From assembly GCA_965222105.1 (NCBI GenBank), contig CBDCTQ010000016.1, forward strand, positions 35,724 through 99,723: a stretch of 64,000 nucleotides of DNA, given 5' to 3'. This document shows, piece after piece, positions 46,456 through 54,614 of the stretch. Source of the stretch: CALGLS01 sp965222105 (lineage in GTDB: Bacteria > Bacteroidota > Bacteroidia > Chitinophagales > Saprospiraceae). How positions within the stretch are numbered: position 1 is the stretch's first letter; each line of letters begins with the position of its first letter. Under the pieces are notes generated by a model, which had not been told where the DNA came from, did no database searches, and saw only the letters and a list, made by a program, of their open reading frames with translations. A program made the position numbers and the translations under genes.

Positions 46456-49371
46456 ATGACAAACGAAAAGAAAAACCTCTACGCCTTCATCGTTGGTATC
46501 GACGAATACGATAGGGCGCCCCTCAGCGGATGCGTAAAAGACGCCAAAGCCATTGAAAAATTTTTGAACAGCGACATCATCACCACCAACTTCAACCCCA
46601 TTGTCGCTACCCTCCACAACAAAGAAGCTACCAAAACAGCCATCACCAAGGGCTTTTCCGAACACCTCGGACAGGCTGGCCCCAACGACGTAGCCTTTTT
46701 CTATTTTTCCGGACACGGAGCACAGGAAAACGCCGACCCCGATCTCTGGCACGAAGAGGGCGACCGCAAACTGGAAGGGATCGTATGCGTCGATTCACTC
46801 AATACCAATCTGTTGTTGGCAGATAAAGAACTCCGCTATCTCATTGGTCAGGTCGCCGCCAAAAAACCGCACCTGGTCACCTTGTTCGATTGTTGCCACA
46901 GCGGCGAAAATACCCGCGGCTTTGAAGTACTGGAATCGGAAAATAAAAAACAACTCGTCCATTCCCGCATGAGCGTTGCATTCCCGGAAAGGAGATGGAC
47001 GGATTTCTGTTTTCACGACAAAATATCACCAGACGCTCTCAAGTCCCAGTCGCTGAATGAGGTTTTGCCGCAAGGCGATCACGTACACATTGCCGCCTGC
47101 CGGAGCGATCAGTCTGCCTACGAAACCAATATTCCCGGATGGGGCCGCGGCGGAGTGTTTACCTATACCCTGATACAAGTGCTCAACCGGTCGAATGCTG
47201 CCGTAAGCTACTACGACCTGAAGAGCCGGATCATGCATTACGTCAAAAATCAATTCAACCAGACGCCTAATATCTACGTCAAAGGAGAGGATAAACGCGA
47301 CTTTTACCGCATCTTCCTCGGCAGTGAAATGGGCAGCCAACCCCTTTACGGAAACGTTGTATACGATTCCAAAATCGGCGAATGGATCATGGACATGGGC
47401 GCCATCCACGGCATTTCCAAACAGGCCGGGACTGTCCAAATTGTCAACGACGATCAAAAAATAACTGCGAATATCAAAAAGGTCGACTCCGCAAGCACCT
47501 TGTTGGATATGCCGCCTTCTTTGCAGAAAGATAAAAATGCCGCCTTCAAAGCCTTCGTCCACCCCTTCAAGTCAGCACCAATCGGCGTATACATCGACGA
47601 CGACTCCTACGAGTCGGACGCCCGCGACCTGCTCGTCAAAAAAATCGAAGAGGCTGGTACAAACGTCAACCTGGTAGACGACGAACGCCAGGCCGACTAC
47701 ACCGTCCAACTCGACAAATGGTACTACACCATCACCCTGCCCAACGATCCCTACCGCCCCCTGGTGATGCCCGTCGAACAAGACGAAGACGATGCCGTCG
47801 ACACCGTTTTTGGATACCTCTATCACATTTCGCAATGGGAATTTGTGCGCCAGTTGCATAACTCCGATCAAAGCAGCCAATTGGATGCCGGTGCCGTGAA
47901 TGTAGAGTTTTTCAAATCGGAAAACGACCAACTCCTTCCCCTCCGCAATGACGAGGTCGACATCATCCTCTATCGAACGGATGAAACCGTTTCCATCAAA
48001 ACGAAGATCACCAATACTTCCGGTCAAAACCTCTATGTCGCGGCACTCTACCTCGGGGTCAATTTTGAAATTGATCCCGAATCAATTGAGGGAAAAGTGC
48101 AGTTTTTAGCACCCAACGATTTCGTATACCTTAAATACGACAATAATATCAACATCCCCTACATCCTCGACGACTGCAAGCGGCTTTTCAACTGGGAGAA
48201 AAGCACCTCTTATCTGCAACTGATCATCAGCACCCACCAATTTGAAGTGGCCAATTTTTACCAACCCGGCTTGCCCGATCCCTCTGAATTGGTCGAATCG
48301 GAAGCCACCCGCGGCAGGGCCAAAGGCCGTAAAAGCACCCAACAAAATGCCGACGCCGAACGATGGACGACCCGCCTGCTGGCCTGCCACATCCTAAACC
48401 CGGAGTTCAACAAAATAAGGGAAGCCGACCTCACCAAATACCTCGAAACCGATGCCGCCCCCTTTATGTCGGGCCTCTACCTGGAAAAAGACAGCGGCTT
48501 CTCCAACGAACTCAATCTGAAAGAAGGCATCACAGCCATCGACCAAAACGGCACCGCGAAAGGCGGATTTTTATTTAAAACAAAACTAAAAATGGCCAAC
48601 TGGGTCAGCCGGAAGGTGCGGAAAAAACGCTACAAAAAAATGCTGAAGAAAAACCCCGACGCCATTCGCATCGTCTCCGAAGGCGACTCCTGGTTTCAGT
48701 ATCCGCACCCCAAGGTAAAGGACATCATCGACCACCTCTACAACCACTACGCTATTTGCAGCCTGGGTGCGGCTGGCGATGAACTGATCAACTACCTGCG
48801 CAGCAACGAATTTTTGGAAACCATCGACCAGGAAAAACCCGCTTATTTCCTGATCAGCGGCGGCGGCAATGACATCCTCGGACCAGAGTTTGAACATTTC
48901 CTAAGCGACGACATCCAGGAGGACTGGGAGTTTAAAACCCACGACGACCTCCGGCGCTTTATGGGCGACTCTCTCTTCGCAAAGCTGCAACAACTCGGTG
49001 ATGCCTACACCATCATTTTTAAAGAAATGCAGGAACGACATCCCGACCTCCACGTTCTGGTGCATGGCTACGACTACGTCATCCCACTCGACAGCGATAA
49101 AGAAGGCTGGCTGGGACGATACATGAAAGCCAAAGGCATGAAACGGCAGGAAGACAGAAGGATGTTGATCAAACACCTGCTTATTGAATTCAACAATGTG
49201 GTGGCTGCCAGGACGGAAGACTTCCCCAATGCCCACTACGTCAATTGCCGCGAACGGGTGACCGACGATTGCTGGTACGATGAAATCCATCCCGACAGCC
49301 GTGGCTTTGCCGATGTGGCGGGGGCCTTTTTGGCTAAGCTGGAGGAGTTGGAGGGGGCGGGTGCCGGTTGA
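46456..49371 (+). CDS. Caspase-like (C14) peptidase fused to SGNH/GDSL hydrolase
   Basis: 971 residues, no signal peptide, so probably cytoplasmic. The N-terminal caspase/metacaspase domain (about 5-290) has FFYFSGHGAQ (His87) and TLFDCCHSGE (Cys147), the catalytic dyad. A middle region (about 370-700) of mixed fold contains a possible sensor domain (about 375-460; KSAPIGVYIDDDSYESDARD) and no recognised motif. The C-terminal domain is an SGNH hydrolase with SEGDSWFQ (Ser745), LISGGGNDILG (Asn805) and DEIHPDSRGF (Asp942, His945), all four blocks intact. Caspase-like proteins act in stress or immune responses and SGNH enzymes cleave esters. The fusion suggests a proteolytic switch on an esterase, which is inference. 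The gene stands alone, convergent with dnaG. Confidence 0.85.
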   Translation: MTNEKKNLYAFIVGIDEYDRAPLSGCVKDAKAIEKFLNSDIITTNFNPIVATLHNKEATKTAITKGFSEHLGQAGPNDVAFFYFSGHGAQENADPDLWHEEGDRKLEGIVCVDSLNTNLLLADKELRYLIGQVAAKKPHLVTLFDCCHSGENTRGFEVLESENKKQLVHSRMSVAFPERRWTDFCFHDKISPDALKSQSLNEVLPQGDHVHIAACRSDQSAYETNIPGWGRGGVFTYTLIQVLNRSNAAVSYYDLKSRIMHYVKNQFNQTPNIYVKGEDKRDFYRIFLGSEMGSQPLYGNVVYDSKIGEWIMDMGAIHGISKQAGTVQIVNDDQKITANIKKVDSASTLLDMPPSLQKDKNAAFKAFVHPFKSAPIGVYIDDDSYESDARDLLVKKIEEAGTNVNLVDDERQADYTVQLDKWYYTITLPNDPYRPLVMPVEQDEDDAVDTVFGYLYHISQWEFVRQLHNSDQSSQLDAGAVNVEFFKSENDQLLPLRNDEVDIILYRTDETVSIKTKITNTSGQNLYVAALYLGVNFEIDPESIEGKVQFLAPNDFVYLKYDNNINIPYILDDCKRLFNWEKSTSYLQLIISTHQFEVANFYQPGLPDPSELVESEATRGRAKGRKSTQQNADAERWTTRLLACHILNPEFNKIREADLTKYLETDAAPFMSGLYLEKDSGFSNELNLKEGITAIDQNGTAKGGFLFKTKLKMANWVSRKVRKKRYKKMLKKNPDAIRIVSEGDSWFQYPHPKVKDIIDHLYNHYAICSLGAAGDELINYLRSNEFLETIDQEKPAYFLISGGGNDILGPEFEHFLSDDIQEDWEFKTHDDLRRFMGDSLFAKLQQLGDAYTIIFKEMQERHPDLHVLVHGYDYVIPLDSDKEGWLGRYMKAKGMKRQEDRRMLIKHLLIEFNNVVAARTEDFPNAHYVNCRERVTDDCWYDEIHPDSRGFADVAGAFLAKLEELEGAGAG

Positions 49372-49398
49372 TCCCGAAGCTCAATCCCGATATAGCTT

Positions 49399-51372
49399 TT
49401 AGATGATAACCGTGTTGGTTTTTTTGGCCAACTCCATCTCCAGTGCTTTGAGTTTGAGGTGTACTTTGAGGTACTTCGTTCGCAGTGAATCGTCGTCCTG
49501 CACTTCCTTCAACCGCTGCTGATTGGCCAGCATCGTCTTTTTTACCTTTCTGAGTTTAAACATATTGATGGCATACACCGTGTCTTTTCCGAAGTTGGAT
49601 TCGGGCATGGGCTGGGAGCGGAGTTCGATGTCCCAGCGGTCTTTCCAGTTGGGGCTGTACTCAAAGGGGGAGGAGAGGAGGGAAATGGCCAGTTGCGACA
49701 TATCGTCGTCCCAATGGTTGATGAAGTGTTGCGGGTTGATGGGCTTTTTATCGATGAGGAGTTGGAGGCATTCGCGGGCGATGCGTTCGTAGAGTTTGTT
49801 GTCGAAATCGTCGAGGACTTCTTCGATGTTGCTTAGTACGAAGCTGGCGACGCTCATGTCCTGATCTTTGTCGAATAGCTCGCCGCCGGCAGCCACCAGT
49901 AGCCGTACGATGTCACGTTCCTGAAATTCGAGACCCTGGGCAACCGGTCGGGGAGGGGGCGCATCTACGGGCGGCGGCATGTTGGCTTCCTGGTTGTCGC
50001 CTGGCGGGAAATGCGGCTCCTGGGTGGGGAAGGAGGAATCGCTGCTGGCCCGTTGTTTTCGCTTTTCTTCTCGCTTTATCGCCTTTCGGTAAACCTTATT
50101 GGTTTCGTTTACGAGTATTTCTTCACTGACTTCAACGAGGGTAGCGCATTCCTTGATGTATAGCGACCGTTTTATCGGATCGGGTATGCGGGCTATGCTG
50201 CTGACGATGTCTTTGATCATCGCCGATTTTTTGATGGGGTCTCCGGTGGCTTCGTCCATCAGCAGGCCGGCTTTGAATAGGATAAAGTCTTTGGCCTTTT
50301 CGGAAATGTATTGTTGGAACGCTTCGGCACCCACTTCCTGGAGGTAGGAATCGGGGTCCTGACCTTCGGGAAGTAACACTACTTTTACGTTCATATCCTG
50401 TTCGAGTACGAGGTCGAGGCCACGCAGGGCAGCCTTGACGCCGGCGGGGTCGCCATCGTACAGGATTTTCATGTTGTCGGTATTTCGCTTGACGAGTTGG
50501 ATCTGTTCCACCGTCAGGGAGGTGCCGGAGCTGGCCACTACATTTTCGATGCCCGCCTGGTGGAGGGAGATGACGTCGGTATAGCCTTCCACCATGATGC
50601 ATTCCTTCTGTTGGCGGATGGCCTTTTTGGCAAAATAGATACCGTAAAGTACCCGGCTCTTGTTGTAGACCTCCGTTTCGGGCGAGTTGATGTATTTGGG
50701 GGCTTTGACGTTTTTTTGGAGTATCCTTCCGGCAAATCCGATTACTTTTCCCGACAGATTGTGGATGGTAAAGATGACGCGGTTGCGGAAAAAATCTTTG
50801 TCGTATTGGGTGGTGAGGCCGAGTTTTTTGAGGAGCCTGAGTTCGTGGCCGATGCCGAGAGCCTTGTCGGTAAATGCTCTGTTGGCATTTGGCGCAAAGC
50901 CGAGGCCGAATTTGGCGATGGTCTCTTCACGGAAGCCGCGGTCTTTGAAGTAGTTCAGGCCGATGCTTTTGCCCTCGTCGGTGTGCATGAGCTGTTCGTG
51001 AAAGTATTGTTGGGCATAGTCATTGACGATGTAGAGGCTGTCGAGGAGTTGTCGTTCTTCGATGCTTTCGCGGGAATATTCGGTTTCCTCTATTTCGATG
51101 TTGTACTTGCCGGCCAGGTAGCGAAGGGCTTCGGGGAAGGTGAGTTTTTCGTGTTCGATGAGGAACTGGGCGGGGTTGCCTCCTTTGCCGCAGCCGAAAC
51201 ATTTGTAGATGTTTTTGGTAGGGGAGACGGTGAAGGAGGGTGTTTTTTCATTGTGGAAGGGGCAGAGGCCGATCATGTTGACGCCGCGCCGTTTGAGGGT
51301 TACGAAATCGCCGACGACTTCTTCTACTTTGGCGGTGGAAAGGATCTCTTCTACGGAATGCGGTTTGATCAT
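49399..51372 (-). CDS. dnaG: DNA primase
   Basis: 657 residues. The CHC2 zinc finger near the N-terminus (GLCPFHNEKTPSFTV...KCFGCGKGG) is followed by the RNA polymerase domain with a TOPRIM core (KECIMVEGYTDVISLHQAG and MKILYDGDPAGVKAALRG), and a C-terminal helicase-binding region with a low-complexity P-rich linker (about 450-480). Makes RNA primers for replication. Start at the ATG of MIKPHSVEEIL. Convergent with the caspase-SGNH gene with only 27 bp between the stops. Confidence 0.96.
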   Translation of the reverse strand: MIKPHSVEEILSTAKVEEVVGDFVTLKRRGVNMIGLCPFHNEKTPSFTVSPTKNIYKCFGCGKGGNPAQFLIEHEKLTFPEALRYLAGKYNIEIEETEYSRESIEERQLLDSLYIVNDYAQQYFHEQLMHTDEGKSIGLNYFKDRGFREETIAKFGLGFAPNANRAFTDKALGIGHELRLLKKLGLTTQYDKDFFRNRVIFTIHNLSGKVIGFAGRILQKNVKAPKYINSPETEVYNKSRVLYGIYFAKKAIRQQKECIMVEGYTDVISLHQAGIENVVASSGTSLTVEQIQLVKRNTDNMKILYDGDPAGVKAALRGLDLVLEQDMNVKVVLLPEGQDPDSYLQEVGAEAFQQYISEKAKDFILFKAGLLMDEATGDPIKKSAMIKDIVSSIARIPDPIKRSLYIKECATLVEVSEEILVNETNKVYRKAIKREEKRKQRASSDSSFPTQEPHFPPGDNQEANMPPPVDAPPPRPVAQGLEFQERDIVRLLVAAGGELFDKDQDMSVASFVLSNIEEVLDDFDNKLYERIARECLQLLIDKKPINPQHFINHWDDDMSQLAISLLSSPFEYSPNWKDRWDIELRSQPMPESNFGKDTVYAINMFKLRKVKKTMLANQQRLKEVQDDDSLRTKYLKVHLKLKALEMELAKKTNTVII

Positions 51373-51438
51373 TTATGGTAGGGCAGAAGTTTAAAATTTG
51401 GGATGATTCCCTGATCACTATCAAGGCTTGTTTTATTA

Positions 51439-51600
51439 GACATTATGAACAGAAATTTTGTATGAAGCCCAAATGATCTTTTTACGCTACTCTTCGTCAC
51501 GTACTCACCTTCGTAGCTAGGGCTACGAGGTTCCGTGCGTTCCTCGATTAGCGAAAAAATCTCTCTTTGGTTTCTATACAAAAAATCCATTCATAGTGTC
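51439..51600. repeat. Family-4 long-hairpin MITE-like element, copy 2
   Basis: A 162-bp element with ends GACATTATGAA and TTCATAGTGTC, continuing inward through TTTTGTATGAAGCC against GGTTTCTATACAAAA, to a centre near CGTAGCTAGGGCTACGAGG. Same architecture as 33272-33435 but diverged sequence, as for independent insertions. It sits upstream of dnaG. Confidence 0.75.
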
Positions 51601-52333
51601 TATTATATAAAATTGTGATAGGTGAAATAGTGATTCCTTGAATAGTGATCTGCAAAATTAAGGATAGAATTTTATTTTTGAAAAAGTTTGGGCTTTGGCA
51701 GGGTGGGTCCCACCCATCCGCCTTGCCGCCCCCGAGCCAAAAGCCCGGAGCAATATCTTGCCCACATACCGATAACTGCCCTGCGTCAGCCACCTTTTAT
51801 GGTAGTAGGGTATATGTCAAAAAAAACAGAAGGAACCTTTCTTCGTTTAAACGATGAGGCAAACATAACCTTTTTTTATTAAAAACAAAATGTTTTTTGA
51901 TGTTTTTTTAAAAAATTTAAAAATAACTTTCGCTCATCTTCATTATTGGGTGAAAGCGGGCTTGGTTTCCCTTTAGTCCCGATAGCAATAGGGAAGGGTG
52001 CGCGACGGAATTTCACTATAATCTGGGTAGGAGCGATAACTTTAAAACGTCCATCACTTGTTTTACTCATCTAATGGCTTTTTAACAGGTTTTGGAACAA
52101 AAAACATCACAATTGCCCAATTTTTCAACAAAAATAAGAAATTTTCGGAGTATTATATTTTGTTTAACAGCCGTTAATTACTTTAACTAAACATTAATTT
52201 AATACGAAGCTGTGCTTAAAATCAGTTATTTACAAATAAAATTTTAACATAATTGATATTTACTAACAAAACCTTATCAAAACGGAAAAAATAAAGGGCG
52301 GCAACGTATGCGTTATGATGTTCGATTATACAA
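51601..52333. other. Gene-free AT-rich stretch with one hairpin repeat
   Basis: GGGCTTTGGC/GCCAAAAGCCC (about 51688-51745) encloses GGTGGGTCCCACCC. The rest, especially 52080-52330, is strongly AT-rich with TTAAC/TTAAT motifs and no recognisable gene. Short frames on both strands look spurious. Confidence 0.45.
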
Positions 52334-52564
52334 ATGAAAGACTTTAACAAACATAACCAGAGAATGTCTAACCGATTTAAAGCATTGAACCAATTGAAAG
52401 CCTGGTTGGTCTCAGCCTTTCCCTCTGTTGCAACGCTTTGGTGGCTTCCTGCTGCCATCCCTGCGGGGTTCGTTAAGCATTCCCTAGTCCACAAAAATGA
52501 TCGTATTGGCCGATCGCTGGTTGCCGTATCAGCGGGTCTCAAAGATAAATGGGTGTTCTCATAG
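52334..52564 (+). CDS. Possible 76-residue protein ending in KDKWVFS
   Basis: An ATG frame (MKDFNKHNQRMSNRFKALNQ) that ends in LKDKWVFS directly before a strong terminator. The same C-terminal codons end two other frames 190 and 490 bp further on. A basic helical N-terminus and a hydrophobic middle (AFPSVATLWWLPAAIPAGF) could be a small membrane peptide. No family recognised. It may be noise within a repeat, so low confidence. Confidence 0.25.
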   Translation: MKDFNKHNQRMSNRFKALNQLKAWLVSAFPSVATLWWLPAAIPAGFVKHSLVHKNDRIGRSLVAVSAGLKDKWVFS

Positions 52565-52615
52565 TGTGTGGGCTGCTCCTACTCCGACATTCGTCGGAGC
52601 TAGGGGCAGTTTTTT
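52539..52615 (+). terminator. Conserved KDKWVFS/terminator module, copy 1
   Basis: TCAAAGATAAATGGGTGTTC, then TCATAGTGTGTGGG, then a two-part stem (CTGCTCCT/AGGGGCAG outside, CTCCGAC/GTCGGAG inside) followed by T6. A classical intrinsic terminator preceded by a conserved 44-nt block. Confidence 0.75.
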
Positions 52616-52656
52616 CTTCACAACGCAGAAGAATTTCCTGTAAAATTAATGTAAAA

Positions 52657-52664
52657 TATATTTG
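52657..52664 (+). promoter_or_regulatory. Candidate -7 element before module copy 2
   Basis: TATATTTG fits TAnnTTTG. A transcript from here would run about 140 nt to the copy 2 terminator, the size of a small RNA. Confidence 0.35.
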
Positions 52665-52729
52665 CTGATGAACGATTCAGCATGCCGGATGTGTTGAAGA
52701 AGTATATGAAGTGTTGTATAAAAGCCGGC

Positions 52730-52806
52730 TTCAAAGATAAATGGGTGTTCTCATAGTGTGTGGGCTGCTCCTTCTCCGGTTCGCCCGGTGTAAGGGGCAG
52801 TTTTTT
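52730..52806 (+). terminator. Conserved KDKWVFS/terminator module, copy 2
   Basis: The same 44-nt block, then an outer stem CTGCTCCTT/AAGGGGCAG and a changed inner hairpin (CCGG/CCGG), then T6. The inner hairpin differs from copies 1 and 3 while still pairing, so structure is kept though sequence changes. A frame VLKKYMKCCIKAGFKDKWVF enters it. Confidence 0.75.
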
Positions 52807-52818
52807 AACGAAAGCATC

Positions 52819-52986
52819 ACCACAAAGGCACGGACCTGTCCGGCGGCCAGACGGGGCCACAAAGGTTCACACCTTGCCTAACAGCAGGCAGAGAGAAAAT
52901 ATCTGTATTGACACCGTTCGTCGCGGCCTTACTGCCTCAGGTAGTTTTGCAACTGCGATGCCTATGCTAATAGCGTCACCCATTCA
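52819..52986 (+). repeat. Family-1 repeat, copy F (diverged)
   Basis: CACCACAAAGGCACGG...CCACAAAGGTTCAC...GAGAAAATATCTGT, then CACCGTTCGTCGCGGCC, TTTTGCAACTGCGATGCC and GTCACCCATTCA follow the family order with insertions of CCGGCGGCCAG and CTAACAGCAGGCAG palindromes. It lies between module copies 2 and 3. Confidence 0.65.
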
Positions 52987-53023
52987 AAATAATTCCTCTA
53001 AACAATCAACGCCCCCAGGGCGT

Positions 53024-53103
53024 TTCAAAGATAAATGGGTGTTCTCATAGTGTGTGGGCTGCTCCTACTCCGACATTCGTCGGAGCTAGGGGCAGTTTTT
53101 TTT
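53024..53103 (+). terminator. Conserved KDKWVFS/terminator module, copy 3
   Basis: Identical to copy 1 through the block and stem, with T8. It ends 18 bases before the promoter of the endonuclease gene, so it insulates that gene from upstream transcription. Confidence 0.75.
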
Positions 53104-53121
53104 CTAGCCCTATAAATTCCT

Positions 53122-53129
53122 TATCTTTG
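53122..53129 (+). promoter_or_regulatory. -7 promoter element for endonuclease gene
   Basis: TATCTTTG, 33 bases before the ATG at 53163. It supports that start over in-frame codons further upstream, which fall within the terminator. Confidence 0.5.
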
Positions 53130-53162
53130 CCCAAACATCATGAAACACAACCCTCCTCTTCC

Positions 53163-54134
53163 ATGGCAAAATTCCGTACCAATCACAACAAGGCCGGTGC
53201 CTCTTCTGGCGGCGGTATGATCGTAAAAGTAGGCATCTTTGTTGTCATCCTCGGCGGGCTCTACTGGGCCTTCAACCAATTCAGCGGCTCCGGTGGCACT
53301 CTCGACGAAGCCATCGAAAAAGCAGAAGACGTCCTTTCCAACAAAACACCCACAAAAAGCAAACCCAACACCCAGCCCGGCGCTCCCGGCCTCCCCACCG
53401 TGCCCGACAATATGCTGCCCACCTCCACCACCGGCGAAGTCATCCAACACGAATTCTACGCCCTTTCTTACTCCGAACCCCACGAACAACCCGAATGGGT
53501 CGCCTACGAACTCACCCGCGAGAGCCTCATCATCCCCAACGTCGACCGAACCGGCAACTTCCGGCCCGACCCCAAAGTGCGCAAAGCCTCTGCCTCCGAC
53601 CGCGACTACCGCGGCTCCGGCTACGACCGCGGACACATGGTACCCGCCGGAGATATGGCCTTTTCGGAAAAAGCCATGTCCCAAACGTTCTACATGAGTA
53701 ATATGAGCCCCCAGATCCGCAATTTCAACGGCGGCATCTGGCGCGAACTCGAAGAAAACATCCGCGACTGGGCCTACAAAAACAAACACCTCTACATCGT
53801 CAGCGGCCCCGTACTCAAAGGCTACATCCGCGAACAGATAGGCCCCAACAAAGTATCCGTTCCCGACAAATACTACAAAGTCATCCTCGACTATACCGAA
53901 CCCGAAGCCAAAGCCATCGCCTTCCTGATGTCGAACGAAATAAGCTATCAGCCCCTCCAACGATACGCCACTACCATCGACGCCGTAGAAGCAGCCACCG
54001 GTATCGATTTTTTTCATAACTTGTTGCCCGATGACGTAGAAGAACGACTGGAAAGCACCTACGACACCAATAAATGGCCCCTCAACCAAAAGAAATTTCA
54101 ACTGCGCACCGACCAGTGGAATAAACGGAAGTAG
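53163..54134 (+). CDS. Membrane-anchored DNA/RNA non-specific endonuclease
   Basis: 323 residues from ATG 53163 (MAKFRTNHNK). One membrane segment (about 19-40) is followed by a P- and T-rich linker and a nuclease domain. The DRGH motif is in SGYDRGHMVPAGDM (His158), and the magnesium-binding Asn lies in NMSPQIRNFNGGIWRELE. This is the NUC/EndoG beta-beta-alpha-metal family, which cuts DNA and RNA without sequence preference. A single N-terminal anchor suggests it faces the periplasm, where such enzymes recover nucleotides or degrade incoming DNA. Its own promoter and an upstream terminator mark it as a single-gene unit. Confidence 0.88.
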   Translation: MAKFRTNHNKAGASSGGGMIVKVGIFVVILGGLYWAFNQFSGSGGTLDEAIEKAEDVLSNKTPTKSKPNTQPGAPGLPTVPDNMLPTSTTGEVIQHEFYALSYSEPHEQPEWVAYELTRESLIIPNVDRTGNFRPDPKVRKASASDRDYRGSGYDRGHMVPAGDMAFSEKAMSQTFYMSNMSPQIRNFNGGIWRELEENIRDWAYKNKHLYIVSGPVLKGYIREQIGPNKVSVPDKYYKVILDYTEPEAKAIAFLMSNEISYQPLQRYATTIDAVEAATGIDFFHNLLPDDVEERLESTYDTNKWPLNQKKFQLRTDQWNKRK

Positions 54135-54205
54135 AAATGCTATTCTATACGCAAATTTTACAAGAAGCGCTGGGGCTCCCCTTCAGGGGCTGGGGGTGCG
54201 GGTAG

Positions 54206-54480
54206 TTGATTTGCTGATGATTGATTTGCTGATGATTGATATGCTGATGATTGATATGCTGATGATTGATTTGCTGATATGCTGATATGCTGATTTGTTG
54301 ATGCTTGCCCATGAAGGGCTATCGCCTACATGGCAAGCGTGAAGGCGAAGCGATAGCGTAGTCCCCCGTATCAAGTCCGGGGCAGGCTTTCATGGTGCTG
54401 ATATGCTGATGCTTGCCCATGAAGCCCGCCTGCCGGTCGGCCATAGGCATTAAGTGAAAATTTTATAACTCGTAAAATGT
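54206..54480. repeat. Family-2 repeat array with 104-bp block
   Basis: TGATTTGCTGATGAT and TGATATGCTGATGAT units (54206-54299) lead into the block 54299-54402, identical over about 104 bp to 16467-16570, then ATATGCTGATGCTTGCCCATGAAG begins a second, truncated block. Palindrome CCCCGAA-cttga-TTCGGGG follows at 54553-54571. It fills the 480-bp gap before the HerA-like gene. Confidence 0.8.
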
Positions 54481-54614
54481 TGATGAACAGCATTTTAGAT
54501 AAACAATTCTCAGCTTCTCGATCTGACTGAAAACAAAGTTCCGTAGAGCTTGCCCCGAACTTGATTCGGGGAACGGCAGCCCATAGCCAGATGCTTTAGC
54601 TTCTGGAATGTCTG

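Noticed and set aside
51879..52070. 63-residue minus-strand frame in an AT-rich region
   Set aside because: Contains a degenerate TCCCGATAGCAATAGGGA palindrome and no family resemblance; no promoter identified.
52539..53103. Three direct repeats considered as CRISPR or integron attC sites
   Set aside because: Spacing is irregular, no cas or integrase gene is present, and each copy ends in a T-run as a terminator does.
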